64,000 nucleotides of DNA from Dyella sedimenti (GCF_022760995.1 NZ_JAKWJO010000003.1:372001-436000), one strand, 5' to 3'. Counted from the first letter of the stretch, positions 25,089-33,843 are shown. The notes: generated from the letters alone by a model not told the origin. Program-made: numbers and translations.

Positions 25089-25796
25089 ATGCGCACCGAC
25101 ATGGTTCTCCCCGCGCTGTTCTGCCTGGCATGGTCGTTTCCCGTGCTTGCGCAGGAGGCGGCGCCGGCGGCCAGCCGGGCCGCGCCGCCACCCGCCTTCC
25201 TCGACCTGCGCGGCCAACAGCCCATCGCTGGCGACGCCCATGCCGGTGCCGGCAAGGTCACCGTATGCGCGGCCTGCCATGGTCAACAGGGCACGGCGGT
25301 GGTGCCGGCGCTGGCCAACCTGGGCGGCCAGCCCGCCACCTATCTCTACGTGCAGTTGAAGGCGTTCAAGGGTGGCGAGCGCACTGATGCGGTAATGAAC
25401 GGCCAGGCCGCACTGCTGAGCGACGCCGACATGCGCGACATCGCCGCCTATTTCGCCGGCTTTCCTCCGGCCATCCATGGCGGAGGCGACGATGGTTCCG
25501 CCGGTGCGCGGCTCTACCGCGATGGCGATCCCGCGCGTGGTATCCCGCCATGCCAGGGCTGCCATGGCGCCGATGGCCTCGGGCCGCGTCCCGAGAAGCG
25601 CCAAGCGCCGCAGCCGCCATGGTCGACGTTCCCGCATCTGGCCGGGCAATCGGTCACCTTCATGACCAAAGCGCTCGGCGACTACCGCAGCGGTGCACGC
25701 GCCGGCACCAGCAACGCGCGCATCATGCAAGGCGTGGCGCAAGCGCTGACGGACGAGGACATCCAGGCATTGGGCGCCTATCTGTCCAGCCGTTAG
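25089..25796 (+). CDS. Periplasmic diheme cytochrome c (c4-like)
   Basis: A 235-residue exported cytochrome with signal peptide (ending PVLAQ near residue 21). It has two cytochrome c domains, with CAACH (C60-H64) and CQGCH (C155-H159). The layout resembles cytochrome c4. It starts 12 bases after the barrel gene, so the three genes form one operon. It likely shuttles electrons between the decaheme conduit and inner-membrane partners, a role played by other small cytochromes or HiPIPs in Mto/Pio systems. No cymA-like quinol dehydrogenase is nearby. Confidence 0.88.
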   Translation: MRTDMVLPALFCLAWSFPVLAQEAAPAASRAAPPPAFLDLRGQQPIAGDAHAGAGKVTVCAACHGQQGTAVVPALANLGGQPATYLYVQLKAFKGGERTDAVMNGQAALLSDADMRDIAAYFAGFPPAIHGGGDDGSAGARLYRDGDPARGIPPCQGCHGADGLGPRPEKRQAPQPPWSTFPHLAGQSVTFMTKALGDYRSGARAGTSNARIMQGVAQALTDEDIQALGAYLSSR

Positions 25797-25847
25797 AGCC
25801 TGTTCACGATCTCACCGTAGCCCGCGGGGAGATCGTGAACAGGCTCT
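25795..25847. terminator. Long inverted repeat after the cytochrome operon
   Basis: Nineteen-base perfect arms (25795-25813 and 25829-25847, AGAGCCTGTTCACGATCTC and its complement) flank a 15-base loop. The left arm overlaps the cytochrome stop codon. It could be a transcription terminator for the converging genes or a small palindromic repeat. A shorter similar string, GAACAGGTCTTA, occurs near 43213. Confidence 0.5.
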
Positions 25848-25862
25848 TAGCCGGCAGGGCGG

Positions 25863-26090
25863 TCAGATCTGGTCGGCCGGGGGCACCAGGTGATGCTTGA
25901 CCTGGATGGCGTCCAGCCGATCGCACACCCAGCCGCGCTCGTCGGGCGTGGCGCAGTCCTGGATGGCGTTGGCCATGCCCATGAAGCTGGCCCAGAAATC
26001 GCCGGGGCTGGGCTTGCCTTGCAGCAGCCGTGGCACCGACGCGTCCAGCGTATCGAGCATGCGGTCGATTTCGGCGTGTGGCTTGTCCAT
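25863..26090 (-). CDS. Small hypothetical protein
   Basis: A 75-residue soluble protein (MDKPHAEIDRMLDTLDA to LVPPADQI), mostly helical in appearance, with a central FWASFMGMANAI segment. I do not recognise a family. The start is chosen at the ATG 26088-26090. Upstream in-frame sequence looks non-coding, and no good ribosome-binding site is visible. It is convergent with the cytochrome operon and divergent from the small coiled-coil gene. Confidence 0.5.
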   Translation of the reverse strand: MDKPHAEIDRMLDTLDASVPRLLQGKPSPGDFWASFMGMANAIQDCATPDERGWVCDRLDAIQVKHHLVPPADQI

Positions 26091-26209
26091 GGACCCGGAG
26101 CCTACAACCGATGGATGTGGACGTGGCGCGAAAGCTTTTCCCAAAGGGTCACGCCGGCTTAACGGCGCTCGGGGCAGCTTGGTCATCCCACCGGCGAAGA
26201 GGCGGTGCC

Positions 26210-26446
26210 ATGATCGATTGGGAACGCGAAAACGACCTGTTGTCCCGCGCTTGCGACGAGCTGCTGGAGCAGAACTCGCTGCTGCAGCAGGAGATCGAGC
26301 TGCTGTGTGCCCAACTGCGCCGCCACCCGGCTGGCGAAATGCAGATCAGGGAGGCGCGCCGCCAGATGGACGAGCTGATGGAAGCCTCGCGCGGCCACAC
26401 GCCGCTGCCGACCGCCGCGCGCCAGGGCTTGCCGGCCGTCTATTAG
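26210..26446 (+). CDS. Small coiled-coil protein
   Basis: A 78-residue protein. Residues 1-58 form a nearly continuous amphipathic helix with leucine heptads (ENDLLSRACDELLEQNSLL, then LLCAQLRR), followed by a short Pro-containing tail. AAGAGG lies 7 bases before the ATG at 26210. No family is recognised. Dimerisation and partner binding are the likely mode of action. It stands alone between two minus-strand genes. Confidence 0.55.
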   Translation: MIDWERENDLLSRACDELLEQNSLLQQEIELLCAQLRRHPAGEMQIREARRQMDELMEASRGHTPLPTAARQGLPAVY

Positions 26447-26469
26447 GGCTTTTGTTCAAAATCAGGCTC

Positions 26470-27459
26470 CTAGCGCTCGTGCCGCACTTCCAGCACGATC
26501 TTGCCGATGTGCTGGCCGCTTTCCATGGCGCGATGAGCGTCGGCGGCACGTTCCAGCGGATAGACGGCATCCACCAGGGGCAGGCAGCGGCCTTGCGCGA
26601 GCGCGGGCCATACCCGTTCCCGCAGGTCGGCTGCAATGGCGGCCTTTTCCTGCGCGCTGCGTGGGCGCATGGCCGAGCCGGTGATGGTCGCGCGCTTGGC
26701 CATGATGGCCTGCAGGTTGATCTGCTCCACCACCGAGCCGCCAAGGAAGCCCACCAGCAGCAGGCGGCCGTCGCGGGCCAGCGTGGCCAGGTTGTCCTCG
26801 AAATAGCTGGCGCCGATGATGTCCAGGATCACGTCGGCGCCGTGCTGGTCGGTCCTGGCCCGCACCACCTCGGCGAAGGCTTCCTGGCGGTAGTTGATGG
26901 GCTCGCCGCCCAATTCGCGGATCGCCTCGCACTTGCGCACGTCGCCCGCCGTGGCGAAGGCGCGCAGACCGAACTCGCGGCACAGCATCAGCGCCGTGGT
27001 GCCGATGCCGCTGGTGCCGCCGTGGATCAGCGCCACCTCGCCGCGCCTGGCGCGCCCGAGTTGGAACAGGTTGGCCCATACCGTGAAGAAGGTCTCCGGG
27101 ATCGCCGCCGCCCGCAGGAACGACAGGCCGGGCGGCATGGGCAACACCTGTCCGGACGGGACTGCGCAGTACTGGGCATAGCCGCCGCCATTGGTCAGGG
27201 CGCAGACGGAGTCGCCCACCGCGAAGCCCGCCACGCCCTCGCCCAGCGCGGCCACGATGCCCGCCACTTCCAGTCCGGGGCCGGGATGGGCGCCGGGCGG
27301 GATCGGGTAATGGCCGGCGCGCTGCAAAACGTCGGGACGGTTGACGCCCGCTCCCAGCACCTTGACCAGCACCTCGCCCTGCCGTGGCTGCGGCAAGGGA
27401 ACCTCGCGCGGTTGCAGCACGCTCGCATCGCCGGGCGAGGTGATCTGGATCTCGGTCAT
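26470..27459 (-). CDS. NAD(P)H:quinone oxidoreductase, PIG3/QOR type
   Basis: A 329-residue zinc-free medium-chain dehydrogenase of the quinone oxidoreductase/TP53I3 type. The N-terminal GroES-like domain begins ITSPGDASVL. A Rossmann domain follows, with the nucleotide loop HGGTSGIGTTALML. The C terminus carries GRLLLVGFLGG and HIGKIVLEV. It probably reduces quinones or unsaturated carbonyls with NADPH. The ATG at 27459 is preferred because homologues start there. A codon 10 residues upstream (27489) is an alternative. It appears monocistronic. Confidence 0.88.
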   Translation of the reverse strand: MTEIQITSPGDASVLQPREVPLPQPRQGEVLVKVLGAGVNRPDVLQRAGHYPIPPGAHPGPGLEVAGIVAALGEGVAGFAVGDSVCALTNGGGYAQYCAVPSGQVLPMPPGLSFLRAAAIPETFFTVWANLFQLGRARRGEVALIHGGTSGIGTTALMLCREFGLRAFATAGDVRKCEAIRELGGEPINYRQEAFAEVVRARTDQHGADVILDIIGASYFEDNLATLARDGRLLLVGFLGGSVVEQINLQAIMAKRATITGSAMRPRSAQEKAAIAADLRERVWPALAQGRCLPLVDAVYPLERAADAHRAMESGQHIGKIVLEVRHER

Positions 27460-27619
27460 GGTGGCCGGCAAGGCGAAGGCGACGTGCATCGGACAGTCCA
27501 GCGGGCGGGGGAAGGGGCGATCATGACGGCGCGACCGAACCTGCGCTAGCAGGCTAGGTCGCGCACGATGATGGCCAGGAGAAAAAAGCGCGCACGCGTC
27601 CGTGCACGCCATTCGTCGT

Positions 27620-28852
27620 TCAGGGCAGGTTGGCGGGCAGCGCGGGCATGGCCGGGTCGTACGCCGCGGGGTCCACGCGCTGCTCCAGCCAGTGCGCGAA
27701 CACGGGCAATGGGCAACTGGCCTTGCCGTCGCAGGCCGGCAGGCCGAGCGTGCGCCGCACCAGCGCATCGGGCCGGCTGACGTCCGCCCGGCGCAGGGCA
27801 TCCGGCGTCGGCATCCAACTGGACAGGCGCACGCTATCGACGCCGTGCTCCCGCACCAGGTCGAACACCAGGGCGCCGCCGGGCGGGTACTCGTCGGGCT
27901 GGCGCGCATCGCGCCAGTCCACGTCGAGCAGGCCGCCCAGCTGCGCCAGGTTGGTGTCGTGCGCCACCAGCAGCACCACGCGGGCGTCGGCGGAGGCCAG
28001 CGGCGCCACCGGCGTCTCCATGCCCGCGGCCCGCTGCAGCGTGGCCAGGATGTGGGCCAGCAGGTTGGAACCGCCCCTGGCCGCCGCCGGCATGCGTCGC
28101 TTGGCGAGATCGAACTGCAGGTTGTGCAGGCCGATCAGCCGTCCGATGGCGGCCTCGTCGCCCTGGCCCCAGGCGACCGTCGCGGCGGGGAAGCCCTGCG
28201 CGTATTCCAGCATCAGGTTCTCGCTCAGGCTGCCTGCCTGCTTGAGCGCCTTGGCGCGCGCGCGGTCATCGGCGGCATCGAGCAGCAGCTTGCGCTGGTG
28301 GCTGCGCGCCTGCGCCAGGCAATCGTCGCCCGTGCAGCCGAGCAGCACTGACTGTAGCTCGGCCAATGCCGCCGGTGGCCATGTGGCAGGGGCGGCGGAA
28401 AGGTCGTCGTCCTTGTCCTCCTTGCCGAAGTGGAACAGCGGATTGGACTGCGTCTCGGGCAGCGCAAGGTAGGGCGCCGCGCAATCCGGCGCCAGCCCCC
28501 TGGCCAGCGCCGCGCCGCTGGCGCGGTTGCGTGGCGTGCTGTCGGCGATGATCACCAATTGGTCGCGCGCATCGCACTGGCCGGACCATGTGCCATCGGC
28601 CGCGAACAGTCGGCGATAGCGCGCGCCCAGCGCGGTCATGCCCTGGGCGCCGTGCTCAGTGAGCATGCCGGGCGCCACCGGCCAGGCATGCCAGTCGCGG
28701 TTGGCGTACGGCGCCAGTTCCGCCGGGCCGCTGGTAGGCGCGCGCACGCCGTGGCGCAGCACCACCACGCGCACCAGCGGCGAGGCGGTGTCCGCGCCTG
28801 CCGCGGCCAGCGGCAGGCAGGCCAGTAGCAGGCCGCACAGCAGGCGCCGCAT
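27620..28852 (-). CDS. Periplasmic histidine acid phosphatase, phytase/AppA type
   Basis: A 410-residue exported phosphatase. A signal peptide (about 1-20, ending AAAGA) is followed by the catalytic VVLRHGVRAPT, with the phosphohistidine in RHGxRxP. Near residue 300 the proton-donor motif HDTNLAQLGG appears, the form found in AppA phytase and glucose-1-phosphatase. It should release phosphate from phytate or sugar phosphates in the periplasm. It starts 11 bases after an STN-containing TonB receptor and belongs to the fecI-fecR-receptor locus. This suggests the receptor imports a phosphorylated organic ligand or its metal complex. Confidence 0.87.
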   Translation of the reverse strand: MRRLLCGLLLACLPLAAAGADTASPLVRVVVLRHGVRAPTSGPAELAPYANRDWHAWPVAPGMLTEHGAQGMTALGARYRRLFAADGTWSGQCDARDQLVIIADSTPRNRASGAALARGLAPDCAAPYLALPETQSNPLFHFGKEDKDDDLSAAPATWPPAALAELQSVLLGCTGDDCLAQARSHQRKLLLDAADDRARAKALKQAGSLSENLMLEYAQGFPAATVAWGQGDEAAIGRLIGLHNLQFDLAKRRMPAAARGGSNLLAHILATLQRAAGMETPVAPLASADARVVLLVAHDTNLAQLGGLLDVDWRDARQPDEYPPGGALVFDLVREHGVDSVRLSSWMPTPDALRRADVSRPDALVRRTLGLPACDGKASCPLPVFAHWLEQRVDPAAYDPAMPALPANLP

Positions 28853-28863
28853 GGCGGCGAGCC

Positions 28864-31353
28864 TCACAGCTTCACCGACAGGTCGAGGAACACGCCGCGG
28901 CCCGGCAGGCCGAAGAACAGCGGCGTGCCGCTGACCGACTGCGTGCCCGCATAGCCGGTGATCTTGCGCACGTTGAACAGGTTGTTGATGTCCATGCTCA
29001 CCGAATAGCCCTTCAGGCCCCACGGACCATGGTCGGAGCGGTAGCCCAGCGCGGCATCGGTGCTGAAGTAGCCGGCGATGCGCTGGTCGTTGCCGAACAC
29101 GCTGTTGCCAGCGTCGTCGGTGACGTTGTCCAGGCCGTACTGCTTGCCGACGAACTTGCCCATGACCGAGCCGAAGTAGCCCGTCGGGCTGGAATAGAGC
29201 AGGCCCAACGCGGCGGTGACCTTGGGCGTGCCGGCGATCTGCACGTCGGTGTTCTTGTAGGTGGCCTTGTTGTAGCTGGCGTTGCCGTAGATGCTCAGCG
29301 TCTGCGTGAGCGCGTAGGTGCCCTCGATTTCCGCGCCCTTGTACACCGCGCCGCCGGCGTTGATGTACGTGGTCTCGTTGCCGTTGCCGGTCTTGACCTC
29401 GGTCTCGGTGAGATAGTTGGAGAAATCGATGTAGTAGATGTCGGCGCCGAAGGTGAACTGGCGCGTCGCATAGGCCGTGCCGAGCTGGTAGTTGGTGGTC
29501 TGCTCGGGCTTGAGGTCGTGCGAGCCGTTCACGTAGATCACGTCGATGGGCGGCGCGAGGAAGCCCTTGGCGACCTGGGCGTAAGCGCTCCATTCGTCGG
29601 TGATCTTCTCGTGCGCGCTCAGCGAGGGCAGGGTGGCGTGGTAGGTCGCCTCCGCATAGGACGGCACGGGCGGCGACACCTTGTTGAGGGCGGCGTTGAG
29701 TTCGCGGGTGACTTCGGAATAGCGCACGCCCGGGCTCAGCGTGAAGCGGTCGGTGACGTTCCAGTCATACTGAAGGTACGGCTGCACGGTGTCCGTGCGG
29801 TCGTTCAACGCGTAGTTGTAGATCGGGCCGTACTTGGTGCCGGTGTTGGCGCCGGTCGTCTCGTCGATGGGTAGCTGGTAGCGGGCGTCGAGGTCGCGCT
29901 CCAGCCATACGCCGGTCTGCAGCGAGCCCGGGCCGAGGTCGCGCGCGAGGCGCAGCACGTCGCCGAAGGCATGGAAGCCGTTGTCGGCCAGCTTGCCCGG
30001 CACGTCGGCGGCGACCGTCCTCACCTTCTTGCCGCTGGCGTTGTAGAAGGTCACGCCGTTGTCGGCCGGATCGTTGTCGGTGGCGTCGCTGGCCTTGCGT
30101 GACCAGTGGTCGAAGCTGTTGTAGTAGACCTTGTTGTCCAGGTCCCAGTCGCCCAGGCGGCTGGTGATGCCCACGTAGGTGAAGCTGGAGTAGTAGGCGG
30201 CCTTGTTGTAGCCCGTGTACGACTGCAGCGTCGGGTCGTCGGTGAGGCCGTAGCGCCAGCCGAACTGGGCGATCTCGTCCTTGGTGGCACCCTGCACGGT
30301 GTTCTGGTGTTCCTGGTTGTAGCTGGTGACGAAGGTCAGCTGCGTCTGCGCGCCCAGGTCGGTGATGGTCTTGATGAATACGTGCTCGCGCTTATCGTCG
30401 GTACCCTTGAGGAAGGTGTCGCTCGATTCCTTCGACAGGTCGGCGAACAGGCGCGTGCTCGAGCCCAGCTTCTCGTCCACGTTCACGCCGCCGGCGAAAG
30501 TATTCCAGCTGCCGGCGGTGACGTAGGGCGTGATGCCCGATACGTCGCTGGGATCGCGCGAGCGCAGCGCGACGGTGCCGCCGAAGGTGGCGTTGCCGAT
30601 GGTGGCGCCGCCGCCCGGGCCGCGATCGATCTCGGCCTGGCCCAGCACGTGGTTGTTGAAGTAGGCCGAAGTGGTGTGGTGCAGGTCGCTGGCGTCGCCG
30701 AAGGGGATGCCATCGAAGGTGATGTTGAACTGGCCGTCCTGGAAGCCGCGGATGCTGATGCTTTCGTTCTTGCCCAGGCCGGGGCCTTCCGGCGAGGTCA
30801 CGGTGACGCTCGGCGCGTACTTGATGATGTCGTCGAAGTTGGCGTTGAAGCGCAGGCCGTCGCGGATGAAGCGCTCGTCGATCACCGAGGTGGGCTGGGT
30901 GGCGTCCAGTGGCGCGGCGCTGGGCGCCAGCGTATCCACCGCGTTGGCGTGCACGCTGATCGGGGCCAGCTCGCGCGTGCCGTCATTGGGATTGATCGGC
31001 GGCAGGCCGCGAGCCGGATCCGTGCCCGCGGCCAGCGCCTTTCCCGCGGCGGACTCCCGCACGATGGTCACCGTGGTCGGCGTGACGAAGCGGAAGCCGA
31101 GGCCGGTGCCCTTGAGCAACTGCGCCAGCTGCTGCCTGGCGTCCAGCCCGGCGGTGGCGCCGCCGCTGTGCAGGTTGTCGGCCACGTCCGCGCCGTACAC
31201 GACCTGCAGGCCGCTGTTGCGCGAGAACTGGTCGAGCGCCTGGCTGAGCGGCATCGCGGCAATGGCCGGTGCCGGCGCGGCCTGGGCCAGCGCAAGGGAG
31301 GGAAGGGAACTGCCGAGCAGCAGCGCGATATGGAGGGGAAGCAGTTTACGCAT
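28864..31353 (-). CDS. TonB-dependent signal-transducing receptor with STN domain
   Basis: An 829-residue outer-membrane transducer. A signal peptide (about 1-24) precedes the STN domain (about 35-105, AMPLSQALDQFSRNSGLQVVYG), which contacts FecR-type sensors. The plug follows (about 150-290, with GLGKNESISIRGFQDGQ and FDGIPFG), then the barrel ending GRGVFLDLSVKL. It is preceded on the same strand by fecR and an ECF sigma factor gene and followed by a periplasmic phosphatase gene. Ligand binding should signal through FecR to the sigma factor. The ligand is inferred to be an organophosphate or phosphate-linked chelate. Confidence 0.92.
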   Translation of the reverse strand: MRKLLPLHIALLLGSSLPSLALAQAAPAPAIAAMPLSQALDQFSRNSGLQVVYGADVADNLHSGGATAGLDARQQLAQLLKGTGLGFRFVTPTTVTIVRESAAGKALAAGTDPARGLPPINPNDGTRELAPISVHANAVDTLAPSAAPLDATQPTSVIDERFIRDGLRFNANFDDIIKYAPSVTVTSPEGPGLGKNESISIRGFQDGQFNITFDGIPFGDASDLHHTTSAYFNNHVLGQAEIDRGPGGGATIGNATFGGTVALRSRDPSDVSGITPYVTAGSWNTFAGGVNVDEKLGSSTRLFADLSKESSDTFLKGTDDKREHVFIKTITDLGAQTQLTFVTSYNQEHQNTVQGATKDEIAQFGWRYGLTDDPTLQSYTGYNKAAYYSSFTYVGITSRLGDWDLDNKVYYNSFDHWSRKASDATDNDPADNGVTFYNASGKKVRTVAADVPGKLADNGFHAFGDVLRLARDLGPGSLQTGVWLERDLDARYQLPIDETTGANTGTKYGPIYNYALNDRTDTVQPYLQYDWNVTDRFTLSPGVRYSEVTRELNAALNKVSPPVPSYAEATYHATLPSLSAHEKITDEWSAYAQVAKGFLAPPIDVIYVNGSHDLKPEQTTNYQLGTAYATRQFTFGADIYYIDFSNYLTETEVKTGNGNETTYINAGGAVYKGAEIEGTYALTQTLSIYGNASYNKATYKNTDVQIAGTPKVTAALGLLYSSPTGYFGSVMGKFVGKQYGLDNVTDDAGNSVFGNDQRIAGYFSTDAALGYRSDHGPWGLKGYSVSMDINNLFNVRKITGYAGTQSVSGTPLFFGLPGRGVFLDLSVKL

Positions 31354-31474
31354 GGTGGGGCGGGCCTTCGATGGAGGATGACGGGGCGGCGAGACACATC
31401 GCCATCGCCGCTGCATGACCCTCTACGAGTGGGCAAGCCCGCCGTTGGGTACCGCTCTTTTCGTGAATTTTTTC

Positions 31475-32584
31475 TTACAGCGAACGGGGCATGGGTGAAG
31501 CGGCCCGCGTGCTGTCCACGCGGATGTCGTCCTGGCTGCGCGTCACGCGCACGCCGGGCAGCGTGCCCAGGTAGGCGACGAAGGACTCCATGTCGCGCGC
31601 ATGGAAGCGGCCGGAAATGCGCGTGGCCGCGATGGCCGCATCCTCGATCACCAATGGATGCGGGTTGTAGGCGTTGAAGCGGCGCGCCACCTCGGCCACG
31701 CTGGCGTGCTCGAAATGGATGTCGGGCGGCAGCCAGCCGGTGCTGCGCGCCAGGTCGGCATGGCGGTCGACCAGGTCGAGCGAGCCATCGTGGCGCAGAT
31801 TGGCCTGCTGGCCCGAGGCCAGTTCCGCGATGGGTGCGCTGCGCGTGGCGGGAAAGTGCGCAGCCGCGGCGTGCGCGCCGTCCTGCCAGATGCGCACGCG
31901 GCCGCTGATTACGGTGACGGTGCCGCCATCGGCACACTGGTGCGCATCGAACACGGTGCCGATGTCCTGCAGCTCATTGGCGCCCAGCCGCACCGTCAAG
32001 GGACGCGCGGGATCGTGCCCGACGTCGAACAGCGCGCCGCCGCGAATGATCTCGATATGGCGCTGCCGGGCATCGAAGTGGACGGCCACGACGCTGGCGC
32101 GGTCCAGTTGCGCGTCGGTGCCGTCAGGCAGGCGCACGCTGCGCAAGGTGTCTGGCGCGGATGCATAGGCATCCCAGCCCGGCGGCGGCCCGTACAGCCA
32201 CGCGCCGCCACCGAGCAGGGTCACCATGAGGACCGCGGCCACCTGGGCGAGAGCAGCGCGCCAGCGATGCCGCGGCGCCACCTCGGCGGGTGCCATCGCC
32301 GGCTTGAGCCGCAGGGGAACGACGGCGCGCTCGTGGCGGGCCAGTTCGCGCAGTTCGTCGCCACCCAGCGGATCGAGTGCGCTGGCGGCACCCATGTCGC
32401 CATGCAGGCGCGTCATCGCGAGGTACTCGGCGACGTGCACCGGCGATTCGCGCAGCCAGTCGGCGAAGGCCTGGCGCTGCGCCTCGTCGAGTCCTTCGCG
32501 CAGGTCCAGGTACCAGCTGGCGGCCTGCTCGGCGGCGCGGCGCTGCTGTTCGGCGGCCTGGCGATGGCGGGCGAACTCAGTCAT
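31475..32584 (-). CDS. fecR: FecR-family anti-sigma/sensor protein
   Basis: A 369-residue inner-membrane regulator. The N-terminal cytoplasmic part (about 1-95) carries the FecR_N motif (AASWYLDLREG, FADWLRESPVHVAEY). A single membrane helix follows near 112-131 (LAQVAAVLMVTLLGGGAWLYG), then the periplasmic FecR domain (about 140-240, VRLPDGTDAQLDRAS) and a C-terminal STN-interacting domain (about 290-350). It overlaps the sigma factor gene by 8 bases and precedes its receptor by 121 bases, the standard cell-surface-signalling order. Confidence 0.92.
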   Translation of the reverse strand: MTEFARHRQAAEQQRRAAEQAASWYLDLREGLDEAQRQAFADWLRESPVHVAEYLAMTRLHGDMGAASALDPLGGDELRELARHERAVVPLRLKPAMAPAEVAPRHRWRAALAQVAAVLMVTLLGGGAWLYGPPPGWDAYASAPDTLRSVRLPDGTDAQLDRASVVAVHFDARQRHIEIIRGGALFDVGHDPARPLTVRLGANELQDIGTVFDAHQCADGGTVTVISGRVRIWQDGAHAAAAHFPATRSAPIAELASGQQANLRHDGSLDLVDRHADLARSTGWLPPDIHFEHASVAEVARRFNAYNPHPLVIEDAAIAATRISGRFHARDMESFVAYLGTLPGVRVTRSQDDIRVDSTRAASPMPRSL

Positions 32585-33080
32585 AGCGCGCCATCCCTAG
32601 CCGGCATGCGGCCAATGCCTTCACGATGTACTTCTTCACCATGTGCGTGGATATGTCCAGCCGCTCGCCGATCTCGCGGTAGCCCAGTTCGTCGCGGTAA
32701 TGCATCACCAGCGCCGCGCGGCACTTGGGCGTGAGCCGGCCGATCACGTCGGCCAGCCGCTGCCGGCGCAGGGCGCGGTCGATGCCGGCCGCCGCGTCGC
32801 ACGGCGTGGCGAGGCGATCGATCACCACGTCCAGTTCGTCGCTGCCCAGCGGGTTGCGCTGGCGCTTGGCCGCATGCTCCTTCACCAGGTTGGCGGCCAC
32901 GGTGAACAGGTAAGCCTCGGGGTTGCGGATCACCTCGGGACTGCCGCGATCGGTGCGCAACAGCCGCAGGTAGAGTTCCTGCACGAGATCCTGCGCATCC
33001 CAGGCATGCGCGGTGCGCTTGAGGAAGTAGCGATTGAGCGTGTCGTGCTGTTCTTCGAACAAGCGCGCCAGCCCGGACAT
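32577..33080 (-). CDS. fecI: ECF sigma factor, FecI type
   Basis: An iron-starvation-type ECF sigma factor of about 167 residues. Region 2 lies about 5-70 (LFEEQHDTLNRYFLKR, WDAQDLVQELYLRLL). Region 4 lies about 110-160 (LTPKCRAALVMHYRDELGYREIGERLDISTHMVKKYI). It should direct RNA polymerase to the receptor/phosphatase genes when released by FecR. I chose the ATG at 33080. A GTG at 33101 in the same frame would add seven residues, and neither has a good ribosome-binding site. The 295 bases upstream to the next gene contain no recognisable Fur box. Confidence 0.87.
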   Translation of the reverse strand: MSGLARLFEEQHDTLNRYFLKRTAHAWDAQDLVQELYLRLLRTDRGSPEVIRNPEAYLFTVAANLVKEHAAKRQRNPLGSDELDVVIDRLATPCDAAAGIDRALRRQRLADVIGRLTPKCRAALVMHYRDELGYREIGERLDISTHMVKKYIVKALAACRLGMARYD

Positions 33081-33375
33081 CGGATCGATGGTCACAAGCA
33101 CTCGCAGCGCCGTCGACTCCGGTCGTCGGCAGTGTTACGGGCAAGGCCGCCACGCTATGGGCTGGATGTGACGACTTCGTGAAATTCGCCGCGCGGCTGC
33201 CGTTTTTGCGATGGCGTACGGGCCTTGGGGCCGCGCGGGGCACTTACGGAGCGGAATGGCGTGAGGCACATTGGGCAGGCCGGCAACGCGCCGCTGGCGC
33301 GGGTGTCGGCCTTGATGGAACTGGGCAATGCCGCTCGGCATCCCGAACCTGGAATCAGCAATGGAGGGAAAGCAA

Positions 33376-33843
33376 ATGCACCACGTATCGAATCGGTGGC
33401 TGGGCCGCATGGCGGCGCTGGGGCTGGCGGCGATGGCCATGGTTTCCACCCGTGCGCTCGCGGACGACGGCCTGCCATCCACCGGGCTCGGCCAGTCGTG
33501 GCCCAATGCCACCGACGTGAGCGCCAGTCCTCACTGGCATGTCTATGTGTTCGAGCGCAGCGGCATCCGCTATGTCCAGATCAACGACCTGGGCGGCAAG
33601 GTGCGCGCGGCATTCGCCGTGTCGTCCGGCCATTTCCTGGCGCTTCCGCTGGGTAGCGACGCATCGCGCCTGGCGACGCCGCAAGAGCCGCAGTCGGCAC
33701 CGTCCGGCACCCAGGGCGAAATCGTCTACCAGGATCCGTCGGTGAAGGTGCTGGTGGCGCCGCAGTCCAACGGCACGGCGCGGGTATTCACCGCCAACGG
33801 CGACTGCAAGGATCCCATCGAATGCAGTTCGCGCGCCAATTGA
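33376..33843 (+). CDS. Hypothetical secreted protein
   Basis: A 155-residue protein with a signal peptide (about 1-29, ending STRALA). A small domain follows (WHVYVFERSGIRYVQINDLGGKVR) and a C-terminal pair of cysteines (NGDCKDPIEC) that may form a disulfide. GGAGGGAA lies 6 bases before the ATG at 33376. I do not recognise the family. It is divergent from the sigma factor gene and convergent with the MASE1 sensor gene, so its context gives no firm hint. Confidence 0.65.
   Translation: MHHVSNRWLGRMAALGLAAMAMVSTRALADDGLPSTGLGQSWPNATDVSASPHWHVYVFERSGIRYVQINDLGGKVRAAFAVSSGHFLALPLGSDASRLATPQEPQSAPSGTQGEIVYQDPSVKVLVAPQSNGTARVFTANGDCKDPIECSSRAN

Noticed and set aside
23253..25742. An 829-codon minus-strand open frame opposite the MtrB-like gene
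   Set aside because: Its composition is a reverse reading of a beta-barrel gene (Val/Ala/Gly/Arg/His rich) with no recognisable motif, and the plus-strand protein is convincing.
21340..25796. A DMSO-reductase (dms) respiratory operon
   Set aside because: The decaheme cytochrome fits the DmsE/MtrA family, but no molybdopterin reductase or iron-sulfur subunit is encoded here. A conduit role is the safer description.
26470..27909. A 479-residue version of the quinone oxidoreductase
   Set aside because: The extra N-terminal 150 residues are Arg/Pro/Cys-rich and lie over the phosphatase-side intergenic region and gene end. The family begins at the ITSPG segment.
28864..31353. A siderophore-specific FecA annotation for the STN receptor
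   Set aside because: The signalling genes are Fec-like, but nothing in the barrel identifies ferric citrate or a siderophore, and the linked phosphatase points elsewhere.
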